A stretch of DNA of 64,000 nt. It comes from VXPW01 sp965115815. Lineage in GTDB: Bacteria; Pseudomonadota; Alphaproteobacteria; TMED109. Below the pieces are notes generated by a model. That model was not told the origin of the DNA and searched no databases. It saw nothing but the letters and a program-made list of their open reading frames with translations. Made by a program: the position numbers and the translations under genes. Each line of letters begins with the position of its first letter. The stretch's first letter is position 1. The stretch is taken from contig OZ220465.1 in NCBI GenBank assembly GCA_965115815.1, forward strand, positions 1,178,001 through 1,242,000, written 5' to 3'. Positions 18,833-29,268 of the stretch are shown one piece after another.

Positions 18833-20193
18833 GCCGCGTTCCTGCTCACGGCGGCTACCGCGGCGGCAATCGAGTCGACGATCTCCTGCGCGAGTGATCG
18901 GTTCGGCGTTTCCACCAGCACTCGCAGCAACGGCTCGGTCCCCGAAGTCCGCACCACGAGACGACCGATGCCGATCAGGCGTCGTTCTGCCGCTTTCACG
19001 GATGCCTGAACCGCCGGGTCGGTCATCGGATCTGCCGGCTGTCCGTGCGGAAGATGGATGCTCGACAGGTGCTGGGGGACCACTTCGTATCGGGGTAGCA
19101 ATTCGGACAGCGGTACCTGCGTCCGGGCCATGACCGAGAGCGCCTGAAGGGCGGAGATCAGTCCGTCTCCGGTTTCGCTGTGATCGCCGAGGATGATGTG
19201 TCCGGAGGGTTCGCCGCCCAGGTTGCACCCGCGCGACCGCATCCACTGCGAAACGTGGCGATCACCCACGGGGGCGCGAAGGAGACCGAGACCGAGGGTG
19301 CCGAGATAGTGTTCGAAGCCCCGGTTGGAGAACGGCGTGCCGACGACCGCTTCGCCGGTCAGCCGCCCGCTCTCCAGCCACTCCCGCGCGATCAGGCCGA
19401 TCAGCCGGTCGCCGTCGATGATTCGGCCGCATTCGTCGGCCAGCACGCACCGATCGGCATCGCCGTCCAGCGCGATACCCAGGTTTGCTCCGGTTTGCCG
19501 GACGTGTTCGGCCATGGCCCCGGGTGCGGTCGACCCGCAGTCGTGGTTGATATTCCGTCCATTGGGGGATACACCCGTGGCGACCACCTCGGCACCCAGC
19601 TCCCAAAGCACCTGCGGGGTCACCCTCCAGGCTGCACCGTGGGCGCAGTCCACCACCACTTTCAGGCCATCGAGCCGGAGATTGGCAGGAACCGTGGCCT
19701 TGACCCACTCGTTGTACCGACCGACGGCATCGTCAATTCGCTTGGCACGGCCGATATTTGCGGAAGTCGCGAGGTTCTGCGGATCCGGCCCCTGCTGGAG
19801 ACGCTCCTCCAACGAACGTTCCACGTTCTCTGAGAGCTTCCTCCCGTCTTGACCGAAGAGCTTGATCCCGTTGTCCTGCCAGACATTATGGGAGCCGGAG
19901 ATCATCACTCCCAAGTCGCACCGCATCGACCGGACCAGCATGGGGATGGCGGCGGTCGGGATGGGGCCGACCAGGAAGACGTTCATGCCCATGGACAGAA
20001 ATCCGCTGGTCAGCGCCGTTTCCATCATGTAGCCCGACAGCCGCGTGTCCTTTCCGATGACGACGTGATGGCGATGGCTGCCGCGCGTGAATTCCGCACC
20101 GGCGACGACACCGATTCGCTGGACGAAATCCGGCGTAAGCGGAGAGGCGTTGGCGCGGCCGCGAATGCCGTCGGTCCCGAAGATCCGTACCAT
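18829..20193 (-). CDS. glmM: Phosphoglucosamine mutase
   Basis: A 454-residue protein. It opens VRIFGTDGIRGRAN. The phosphoserine loop is VMISGSHNVWQDNGIK (family consensus ISASHNPxxDNGIK, so Ala-to-Gly and Pro-to-Val/Trp changes next to the conserved Ser). The Mg-binding loop is ALDGDADRC, the sugar-binding loop NLGGEPSGHI and the phosphate-binding loop RTSGTEPLLRV. The enzyme converts glucosamine-6-phosphate to glucosamine-1-phosphate for peptidoglycan and lipopolysaccharide. Start ATG 20193; a TTG at 20205 would add four residues. It overlaps thiD. The folP gene, usually directly upstream, is separated here by the enolase-superfamily gene on the opposite strand. Confidence 0.9.
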   Translation of the reverse strand: MVRIFGTDGIRGRANASPLTPDFVQRIGVVAGAEFTRGSHRHHVVIGKDTRLSGYMMETALTSGFLSMGMNVFLVGPIPTAAIPMLVRSMRCDLGVMISGSHNVWQDNGIKLFGQDGRKLSENVERSLEERLQQGPDPQNLATSANIGRAKRIDDAVGRYNEWVKATVPANLRLDGLKVVVDCAHGAAWRVTPQVLWELGAEVVATGVSPNGRNINHDCGSTAPGAMAEHVRQTGANLGIALDGDADRCVLADECGRIIDGDRLIGLIAREWLESGRLTGEAVVGTPFSNRGFEHYLGTLGLGLLRAPVGDRHVSQWMRSRGCNLGGEPSGHIILGDHSETGDGLISALQALSVMARTQVPLSELLPRYEVVPQHLSSIHLPHGQPADPMTDPAVQASVKAAERRLIGIGRLVVRTSGTEPLLRVLVETPNRSLAQEIVDSIAAAVAAVSRNAA

Positions 20194-20273
20194 TGATGCG
20201 TCCAAGACGTTACCGAGACTCCCGTACTACAGGCGGCATCGCCCCCCGTAAACGAGTCTCATGGAGATCAGGA

Positions 20274-21479
20274 ATGAAAATTACCGCGATCGAAACCATC
20301 GCGCATGTGGAGTTTCCCAACCTTCTGTGGGTGCATGTGCACACCGACGAAGGGATCACCGGTCTCGGCGAGACCTTCTACGGTACCGGATCGTCGGAAG
20401 GACATGTCCACGGGTATGCCGCCGATCTCCTCCTGGGCGAGGATCCGCTGCAGATCGACCGTCACAGCAGACGTCTGGTCTCGTACGTCGGGCACTCCGG
20501 TTCGGGTGCCGAGGTGCGCGGGAATTCGGCGATCGACGTGGCTCTCTGGGACATTTGGGGGCAGGCGACAGGGCAGCCGATCTACCAGCTTCTCGGGGGC
20601 CGCAGCCGCGATTCCATCCGGGTCTACAACACCTGTGCCGGCTATCGGTACGTACGGTCCCATGCCCGACAGTCGACCGACAGCTTCAATTTGCCCGGTG
20701 ACCGGCCGGCAGGACCGTACGAAGACCTGCAGGCATTTCTTACCGATGCCGGGGCCCTCGCCAGGAGTCTGCAGGAAATGGGCATCAGCGGAATGAAGAT
20801 CTGGCCCTTCGACTATGCCGCGGAAGCATCGGGCGGGCAGTACCTTTCCCCGGCAGATCTGGCGCGCGCGGTGGAACCCTTCGAGAAGATCCGTGACGCC
20901 GTCGGCGACTCCATGGACGTGATGGTCGAACTGCACGCCCTGTGGGACCTTCCCCAGGCCAAGCGGATCGCGGCCGCACTCGAGCCCTGCAACCCGTTCT
21001 GGTTCGAGGATCCGATCCGCATGGACAGTCTCAGGAGCCTCAAGGACTTTCGGGATTCCACGCGGGTGCCCACCACGGCCAGCGAAACCCTGGGTAGCCG
21101 GGGTCAGTTTCGCGAACTCCTGGAACTGGGGGCGTGCGACTACGTGATGTACGATATCGGCTGGGTGGGCGGGCTTTCCGAAGCCCGGAAGATTGCCGCG
21201 ATGGCGGAAGCCTGGCACCGTCCGGTTGCCCCGCACGACTGCACCGGACCAGTCATCTTCGCCGCTTCGGTTCATCACGTCATGAACGCGACCAATGCTC
21301 TGGTGCAGGAAGTGGTTCGCGCCTTCTACTATGGCTGGTTCCGGGACATCGTGACCGATCTCCCCCCTTTGGAGAACGGGTTTCTGCGGCCGCTGGAAGG
21401 ACCGGGCCTCGGACTGCACCTGCGACCGGATTTCCTCGCGAGTTCCGGCTGCCGGATTCGTCGCACCGCCAGCGACTGA
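20274..21479 (+). CDS. Mandelate racemase/muconate lactonizing-family enzyme
   Basis: A 401-residue enolase-superfamily protein. The capping domain begins MKITAIETIAHVEFPN, with DEGITGLGETFYG. The barrel shows candidate metal ligands in VMVELHALWD, FWFEDPIR and TTASETLG, and a catalytic His region in APHDCTGPVIFA. The ELHALW and PHDCTGP motifs are closest to the sugar-acid dehydratase branches (galactonate-dehydratase-like), so an acid-sugar dehydratase is likely, substrate unknown. Start ATG 20274, preceded by GGAGATCAGG. It is inserted between folP and glmM, on the opposite strand to both, where related alphaproteobacteria usually have folP and glmM adjacent. That points to acquisition at this site. 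Confidence 0.8.
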   Translation: MKITAIETIAHVEFPNLLWVHVHTDEGITGLGETFYGTGSSEGHVHGYAADLLLGEDPLQIDRHSRRLVSYVGHSGSGAEVRGNSAIDVALWDIWGQATGQPIYQLLGGRSRDSIRVYNTCAGYRYVRSHARQSTDSFNLPGDRPAGPYEDLQAFLTDAGALARSLQEMGISGMKIWPFDYAAEASGGQYLSPADLARAVEPFEKIRDAVGDSMDVMVELHALWDLPQAKRIAAALEPCNPFWFEDPIRMDSLRSLKDFRDSTRVPTTASETLGSRGQFRELLELGACDYVMYDIGWVGGLSEARKIAAMAEAWHRPVAPHDCTGPVIFAASVHHVMNATNALVQEVVRAFYYGWFRDIVTDLPPLENGFLRPLEGPGLGLHLRPDFLASSGCRIRRTASD

Positions 21480-21595
21480 CCCGGCACCGGATCGGCCGTC
21501 TTCCCGGAACGGCGGCACGGCCCGGCGCCGGCTCCCGTGCCTGTCCGGTTCGCAACATGCAGGCCCGCAGGTCGATCGCCCTGACGTCGCGGCGC

Positions 21596-22684
21596 TCAGT
21601 GCGGATTCGGACGGAGGCCTGAAGCCCGTCCGTTTGCGGACCGCCCGAGAGCCTCCCATATGCGGAGCGCCTGGCGGGTTTCGGCGACATCGTGAACCCG
21701 GAGCAGGTGGGCTCCCTGGCCGGCGGCATGCAGGGCGAGGGCCAGCGATCCGCCGATCCGCTCGGCTACCGGAGCGCCGGCATCGAGCGCCGCGATCAGG
21801 GACTTCCGGGACGCACCCACCATGATCCCGTGGCCGAGGCAGTGAAACATGGGCAGCCAGGCAAGGAGCTGCAGGTTGTGTTCCGGTGTCTTGCCGAATC
21901 CCAGACCCGGGTCGACGGCGATCCGATGGGGCGGGATTCCGGCAGCGCGGGCCCGCTTCACGGCGGCCGAGAGGTCTGCGTAGACTTCCCAGGGAGCATG
22001 GACATAGCGGGGTCGGGCCTGCATCGTTTGCGGATTTCCGCGCATGTGCATCAGCACGACCGACAACTCGAGACGGGCAACCGCGGTCACGCTGTCGGGC
22101 GAATGCGAAAGTGCGCTCACGTCGTTCACGATGACCGCTCCCGCGCTGTGCGCTGCCTGCATGGCTACGGGATTGCGGGTGTCCACCGAGATCACGGCGC
22201 CGTCCCGGCCCAAGGCCGTGATCACGGGCAGGATCCGCCGGATCTCTTCGTCCGACGGAACCGGTCGGGCACCCGGGCGGGTCGATTCGCCGCCGATGTC
22301 CAGGATGTCGGCGCCCGCTTCCAGCATGGTGCGGCCCCGTGCGATCGCCGATTCCGGTGCGAAGTACCGGCCGCCATCCGAGAAGCTGTCCGGCGTCACG
22401 TTGATCACGCCCACGATCCGGGGACGATCGAGAGCGACGCCGGCGAACGGGGCGCGTGCGGACGTCAGGGCACGCAACCCTGCCCGGTACCGCTCGCCAT
22501 GGAGCGCGGCGAGGGGCAGCGGGCGTACCGAGGGGGCGACGGGGCCGGGACCGACTTCGTCCACGGCAGCAAACGCCATGGGTCCGCCGGCCAGGGGCAG
22601 TCGGTCGTTCGCAGCGGCCCCGACGTGCGAGAGCTCCCGAGGGCGAAGCAGTACGGGACCGGTAGCTGTCCCTATTTGCGGCAC
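21596..22684 (-). CDS. folP: Dihydropteroate synthase
   Basis: About 362 residues. The pterin-binding barrel signatures are all present: IVGVINVTPDSFSDGGRYF, ILDIGGESTRPGA, VISVDTRNPVAMQAA, VNDVSAL, LMHMRGNPQTMQ and VDPGLGFGKTPEHNLQLL. The phosphate-binding end is GASRKS. It joins p-aminobenzoate to dihydropterin pyrophosphate in folate synthesis. The N-terminal 85 residues before the barrel are longer than in E. coli FolP, as in many alphaproteobacteria. The start is GTG 22684, 7 bases after the ftsH stop. A later in-frame ATG (MAFAAVDEVG) is possible. Confidence 0.88.
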   Translation of the reverse strand: MPQIGTATGPVLLRPRELSHVGAAANDRLPLAGGPMAFAAVDEVGPGPVAPSVRPLPLAALHGERYRAGLRALTSARAPFAGVALDRPRIVGVINVTPDSFSDGGRYFAPESAIARGRTMLEAGADILDIGGESTRPGARPVPSDEEIRRILPVITALGRDGAVISVDTRNPVAMQAAHSAGAVIVNDVSALSHSPDSVTAVARLELSVVLMHMRGNPQTMQARPRYVHAPWEVYADLSAAVKRARAAGIPPHRIAVDPGLGFGKTPEHNLQLLAWLPMFHCLGHGIMVGASRKSLIAALDAGAPVAERIGGSLALALHAAGQGAHLLRVHDVAETRQALRIWEALGRSANGRASGLRPNPH

Positions 22685-22691
22685 CGGGGCA

Positions 22692-24601
<1,910 letters not shown>

Positions 24602-24605
<4 letters not shown>

Positions 24606-25984
24606 GCGTGTCCCCGTTGGCCGATGTTCCGATGATACCCGGTTCCGTTCCCGGATGCCGGCATCACGCCCGCCAGCAACTCGGAACGGGGTTCGAAAAC
24701 GGCCCGCAAGCTCGTGCGGAGATTCTTGTCCCGCCACCAGTCTAGGTGGGGCACCGCGACCAACCCGTCAAGGTCGCGGAAGGCCGGCAGGGTGGCAAAG
24801 TGGGTGCGGCGCACCCCGAGACCGTCCGGCGAAGCCGGAATCCCGCCGGGTGGGTGCAGTCCGAGGGCGCCCACCGTGATGTCTCCGGCGCGGATCCGGG
24901 TCTCGACGCGAAAGCGATGGTCCCAGCGTACCGCCGACCGGTGCAGGCGGGTCGGGCCGGCGACGGACCGGGGTTCGCGCGTGACGGTGACCCGGTGGTG
25001 GCCGGCAGCGAGGATGGCGCCCCCGAGAGTGCAGGTGCGCGGCCGGGGGCTGCGGACGGCTTCCAGGAGAAGACGCAGGGATCGGGTCCGCGGCGGGTAG
25101 GGCCGTCCGCCGACGGCCTGCACGACCGCACCCAGGCAAGGGAGCGCGAGCAGGTCGGGCAGGGTCGCGAGACGGCTGCGGCCCACAGCGACCCATCCCA
25201 GCGGAGAAACCTGCAGGGAGGCTCCCAGATGGCGGGCGACGGCGCGGTCCGCCGCGGCGGCAAGGCGGCGGAAGCTGCGCGCGGCACGGGTCAGGGTCGC
25301 CGGTTCCGGGAGCCGCGACGCCGGATCCTGCAGGAGTCCGCGGATCCGGTTCCGCGTGTATCGGAGGTCCCGATTCGACGGGTCGTCCACGAAGCCGCCG
25401 CCACGGTGCCGGATGGTGGCGAGCAGGCGGGATTTCGGAATGGCGAGAAGCGGCCGCACGAGTTCGATCGTATCCAGGGGGAGGCGCGTGCGCATGCATC
25501 CGAGGCCGCGGATTCCGCTTCCCGATGCCAGCCGCAGGAGCAACGTCTCGGCTTGGTCGTCGAGGTGGTGCGCGAGCAGGAGACGGGTCACACCGTTCCG
25601 CTGGCACCAGGATACCAGTCGTCGATAGCGCGCGGCGCGCGCCGTTTCCTGAATCCTGCCGGTGAGGTCTCCGTGGTGCCAGACGAGGACATGCGGCACG
25701 AGACCGATTCGGCGGACCCATCCGGCGACGGCAGCGGCTTCGGCGGCCGAGTCCCGGCGCAGGCGATGGTCCACGATCAGAGCGGCCACCGTTCCCCGGC
25801 GGCCTCCGGACCACGCAGCCACCAGGTGGGCGAGCGCCATGCTGTCGCCGCCCCCCGAAACTGCGACGGCGAGGGGGCTGGCGCGGTCGGCCGATAGCCC
25901 GGCCGCCGCGGCCAGACGCCCGAACTCCTCCGGCGTCACCGGCTGCCGGGAGGTCGCCGGATCAATTGCAGCCGGCGCGGTCAC
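24602..25984 (-). CDS. tilS: tRNA(Ile)-lysidine synthetase
   Basis: About 460 residues. The PP-loop is LAVAVSGGGDSMALAHL, and the N-type ATPase core continues with LIVDHRLR, QETARAARYRRLVSWC and LLLAHHLDDQAETLLLRLA. The last, with SGSGIRGLGCM, is the TilS signature. The enzyme modifies C34 of the tRNA-Ile CAU anticodon with lysine, an essential step. The gene lies in the alphaproteobacterial pal-cpoB-tilS-ftsH order and overlaps ftsH by 4 bases and cpoB by about 20. The start is uncertain: GTG 25984 is taken because it gives the shorter overlap. ATG 26023 would add 13 Arg-rich residues. Confidence 0.9.
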
Positions 25985-26762
25985 GGCCCCGGGCCGCTCG
26001 GTCCTGCGTGCGCGGCGGCGCATCGGGGAAGTCGAGCGCCAGGCGGTCGAGGGCCTCGCACGCGTCTTCGTGATTCCCGAGCGCGATCAGCGACAGTCCC
26101 AGCTTGAGGAGGATGTCGGGAGCCTTCTGCTTGTCCGGTGCGCTCCGAAATCCGCGTGCGAATTCCGCGGCGGCCTGGGCGTACTGTTCGCGCACGTAGT
26201 GGCTTTCGCCGAGCCAGTAATAGGCGTTGTCGGTCAGGGTGCTGTTCGGGAAGTTGCGGACAAATTCCCGAAAGGCCGCTTCCGCGCCGGCGTAGTCGGC
26301 CCGGCCCAGCAGTTCGTAGGCTCGCTGGTAGCTGGCTGCCTCATTGTCGAACACAGCGGCCGCCGACACGGGTGCCGGCTCTGGGTCCGGTCCCCGGGGG
26401 GCTTCGGACGGCGGCACCGTTCCGGGACCCGCGCCCGGAGCCGGCACCGCTGCCGACGGTGCCGGGGCAGTCGATGGAGAGGTTCGCTGCATCGCTTCCA
26501 GCTGCCGGAGCTGCTCCTGCACCTGATCGAGCAGATGACGGTTCTCTTCCATCCGTCCGGTCACGGCGCGCAGCGATTCTTCGATCTCCTGCAGGCGCCG
26601 CTCTTGGCCGGCAACGGCTTCAGCTTGCCTGGAAACGGCGTCGATTCGAGCTTCCAGCGCTTCCAACCGTCCGTCCCGGAGGTCCTGCGAAACCGCGGGG
26701 TGGACCAAGAGGGCAGGGCCGAGCCCCACCACTGCCAGCACTGCCGCACCGCGCCGGATCAC
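25962..26762 (-). CDS. cpoB: Cell division coordinator CpoB (YbgF)
   Basis: About 266 residues. A signal peptide (IRRGAAVLAVVGLGPALLVHP, Ala-Val-Ser site) is followed by a coiled coil (about residues 28-95, rich in Leu/Glu/Gln), then a Pro/Ala linker. The C-terminal TPR block runs SYQRAYELLGRADYAGAEAA, NAYYWLGESHYVREQYAQAA, KAPDILLKLGLSLIALGNHE. CpoB is periplasmic and links the Tol-Pal system with peptidoglycan synthesis at the septum. The start is GTG 26762, overlapping the pal stop in GTGA. Both the coupling and the order are typical. The usual tolQRAB genes are not upstream of pal in this window. Confidence 0.88.
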   Translation of the reverse strand: MIRRGAAVLAVVGLGPALLVHPAVSQDLRDGRLEALEARIDAVSRQAEAVAGQERRLQEIEESLRAVTGRMEENRHLLDQVQEQLRQLEAMQRTSPSTAPAPSAAVPAPGAGPGTVPPSEAPRGPDPEPAPVSAAAVFDNEAASYQRAYELLGRADYAGAEAAFREFVRNFPNSTLTDNAYYWLGESHYVREQYAQAAAEFARGFRSAPDKQKAPDILLKLGLSLIALGNHEDACEALDRLALDFPDAPPRTQDRAARGRDRAGCN

Positions 26763-27355
26763 GGATTGACGACAGTGATCGCGACCCGGTTCTGGCGCCA
26801 CGATTCTTCATCATGGCCCGCGACTTCCGGGCGTTCCTTGCCGTAGGAGATGGTCGAGATCCGCTCTGGCTCCACGCCCAGCGTGACGAGGAAGCTCCGA
26901 ACCGCCTCGGCCCGGCGTTCACCGAGAGCGATGTTGTATTCCCGCGTGCCCCGCTCGTCGCAATGCCCCTCAATGGTGACCGTCACGTCGGGAGCATTCA
27001 GCAGGAGCTCGCTCTGTGCGCGGAGCGTGGCTTCCCCTTCGGGGTCGAAGGTGCTCTTGTCGTAGTCGAAGTACACGCGATCTCCGGCCTCAATCAGGTC
27101 GAGCTCGGCCTGTTCCGCAGGAGTCAGCTGCGTGACCGTTCCCGCCTCGTCGACTTCCATGTCGATGACCCCGACGGGGGCGCCGGGGGTGTCGGAAGGA
27201 TCGACAGTGATATCGGTGAGGCCGTTCTCGGTGAGATTGTTCCCGTCCACGACGACGGCGGGGCCGGAAGCGGATTCCTGTTCGGCGGGACTGCCGCAGG
27301 CGGAGAGTGCCAGCGCCGTGCCGACGAGGGTGAGGACATGATGAGGGCGGTGCAT
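26759..27355 (-). CDS. pal: Peptidoglycan-associated lipoprotein Pal
   Basis: A 198-residue lipoprotein. The signal peptide ends in a lipobox LSAC (about residue 20), with Gly-Ser after the Cys. The C-terminal OmpA-like domain has VYFDYDKSTFDPEGEATLRA, VTIEGHCDERGTREYNIALG and RAEAVRSFLVTLGVEPERI, the meso-diaminopimelate-binding fold. Pal anchors the outer membrane to peptidoglycan and works with TolB. Start ATG 27355. It heads the operon pal-cpoB-tilS-ftsH-folP. In relatives tolB precedes it, but here the upstream 500 bp hold no gene and then an IS66 remnant. Confidence 0.93.
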   Translation of the reverse strand: MHRPHHVLTLVGTALALSACGSPAEQESASGPAVVVDGNNLTENGLTDITVDPSDTPGAPVGVIDMEVDEAGTVTQLTPAEQAELDLIEAGDRVYFDYDKSTFDPEGEATLRAQSELLLNAPDVTVTIEGHCDERGTREYNIALGERRAEAVRSFLVTLGVEPERISTISYGKERPEVAGHDEESWRQNRVAITVVNP

Positions 27356-27845
27356 TGCTGGTTCCAAGTTGCCGGAAGGGCGGTTACCGTCGCCACGGGC
27401 AGGCGGATCGGCGGGGCGGCCGGACTCGCGACGAACCAATTTCGTCTCGGTCGTCGGACGATAAATCAAAACCGGTGACCCGACAACGACTCCGATGCCG
27501 GCCGGATCGCCGCGTCCCGGGTCTCTGCAGGCCCTGCGGGACGCCTCCGGCCGCAGCACGGTCGGGCGGGCCGGGCGCTCGGCAGGTCGTGAAACTCCCG
27601 TCGGCTGCACGCGGGATCGTCGAACATCCAGGATCATCCCATGCCGTGATCGCGGGTCAGCGCGATGCTCTCGCGCCGGTTGATCGTCCGGCTGGTTCGA
27701 GAGCGCTTGCCGGAATGAAAGCGCGGACGGTCTTGCTCTCCACGGGTAACTGGTCAGGTGGTCGACACGTGCTTTCGGGATCGGGAATTCCGTGCCGCGG
27801 ACGGGCCGAGGGAAGGTCTGTCGATGGAGTGGATTGCAGGGGCGG
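27356..27845. other. Upstream region of pal, no gene seen
   Basis: The pal operon promoter should lie here. An AT-rich patch at about 27460-27475 (TTTATCGTC on the minus strand) is the only promoter-like composition, too weak to name boxes. No tolB remnant is visible in any frame. Confidence 0.4.
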
Positions 27846-27849
27846 CACT

Positions 27850-28660
27850 CTCTCACGAAGCCGTTAGGGGAGCGCCGGACTCTTGGTGCACGAGACGTTC
27901 GTGCAGGTGGTGCGCGTCGAACTTTGCGATGCGTCCCGGTCTCGTCGACCGGCAGGGCCGGGCGTGGCAGCAGGTGCGCCACGGCGGCCTCCTCCCAGGA
28001 CGCGAGCGCATCGTGCAAGCGCCGGACCTGGCCGAGGCAGGTCGCTTCGGATAGCCGGAGACCGGACCTCGCCTGCACGAGCGCGACGGCCCGGCGCCGG
28101 GACCGCATGGGGCGTTCCGAAGATGGAGGACGAGGACCGGGAGACCGACGCCGTACTGCACGGGGCCCGACCGGTCGTCGGGAAACCGACCCTGGGTCCG
28201 GGCCCGGCCCTCCGGGCCTTCCCGGATCTCGGCGTCGACGCGGCGCTCGACGACCTCGAACCCGAGGTCGTCGAGGACACGGCGCTCCCGGTCGACGGGG
28301 TCGACGCCGTCGAGGTCGGTGCCGCAGGTAGCACAGGTCTCGACGGCGATCGCCTCCTCGACGATGGTCTTGCGCCGGGGGCCGCCCGTCTGCGGGTTCA
28401 GCTTCGGGCCCTTGCCGTGGCTCCCGGTCCGCCTCGCGCTCTCGTCCTGGTCCGTCTGCGACAGCGGCAGACCGGAGTTCCGGCTCGTCTTGCGTGGGAT
28501 GTTCTCCCTGAGCACGGTCCGCATCCGCTGCATCCGCATCCGCAGGCCGCGGACGAACGCCTCGCACTCCGGGAGGACCTTGCCGTGCGTGCGGAGGTCG
28601 TGGAACGGCTTCCGGAAGGTGTCGACCTCCTGGTGCAGGGACGTGCCATTCCCGCTCGCC
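27850..28660 (-). pseudogene. IS66-family TnpC transposase remnant
   Basis: The minus strand reads RENIPRKTSRNSGLPLSQTD, then TGSHGKGPKLNPQTGG, PRRKTIVEEAIAVETCATCG and DRERRVLDDLGFEVVERRVD. After frameshifts come SGLRLSEATCLGQVRRLHDA and HLLPRPALPVDETG. This is the N-terminal helical, zinc-finger and early catalytic part of an IS66 TnpC transposase. The sequence is truncated just after the first catalytic Asp (VDETG) and is frameshifted at least twice. The truncation point lies 500 bp upstream of pal. Confidence 0.75.
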
Positions 28661-29226
28661 CTCCCGACGCCTCCACCGTCCTGACCGTCGCCCGCACGGC
28701 GAGCCGCTCGCCCTCGGGCATCGCCCAGGAGCGCCGCGCCTCGCTCTCCGCGAGGCGCGGGACGCGCGGGCGGTCGAGGGAGTTCCTGCCCGCATACGTG
28801 TGCCCGTGCGGCCGGCCCGGTACGAAGCGGAACCCCAGCTTCTCGGTGACGACGCAGGCCGGGTTGTGGACCTGGATCTCGGCCGAACGCCCGCCGGCGA
28901 GGTGCGGGTCGTAGAGCCGCGAGGGATCGCCGGAGGTCCTCACCGGGCCGGGCCGCGACGTCAGGAGGTCCGAGGAGCGCAACCGGGTCGTCGTCCGTGC
29001 CGTCGATGCGGGAGCGGCGCGTCGACGGCACGGACGACGGGTCGCAGGAGGCCCGTTCGCGGCCCGGGAAGGCGAGGGTCTCGAGAACGCGCAGGGCGCA
29101 GCAGAAGGTGTCGATCGCCCGGCGGTGAAGGTCGATGCCGAGGCTGCGCAAGCGCCGCCAGCTTGCACTTCGCGCCGCCCCCAAGGAACGCCTCAAGGTA
29201 CCCGTCCTGCGGCGGCCTGCCATGCA
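28661..29226 (-). repeat. Dispersed repeat with a degenerate reading frame, copy 1
   Basis: The minus strand reads GYLEAFLGGGAKCKL, SLGIDLHRRAIDTFCCALRV, then PVALLGPPDVA. Part of this (LEAFLGGGA, RRAID) recurs on the plus strand at about 46500-46760, there also frameshifted. The two copies point to a mobile element I cannot assign. It separates the IS66 remnant from the DUF4338-type transposase gene. Confidence 0.4.
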
Positions 29227-29268
29227 CACACATCCTGCCGGTTGACCCCGAGCCTCTGACCTTCTACG

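Noticed and set aside
28661..29226. A novel intact gene next to the IS66 remnant
   Set aside because: The recognisable pieces fall in several frames and recur in broken form at 46.5 kb, so this is a degraded repeat.
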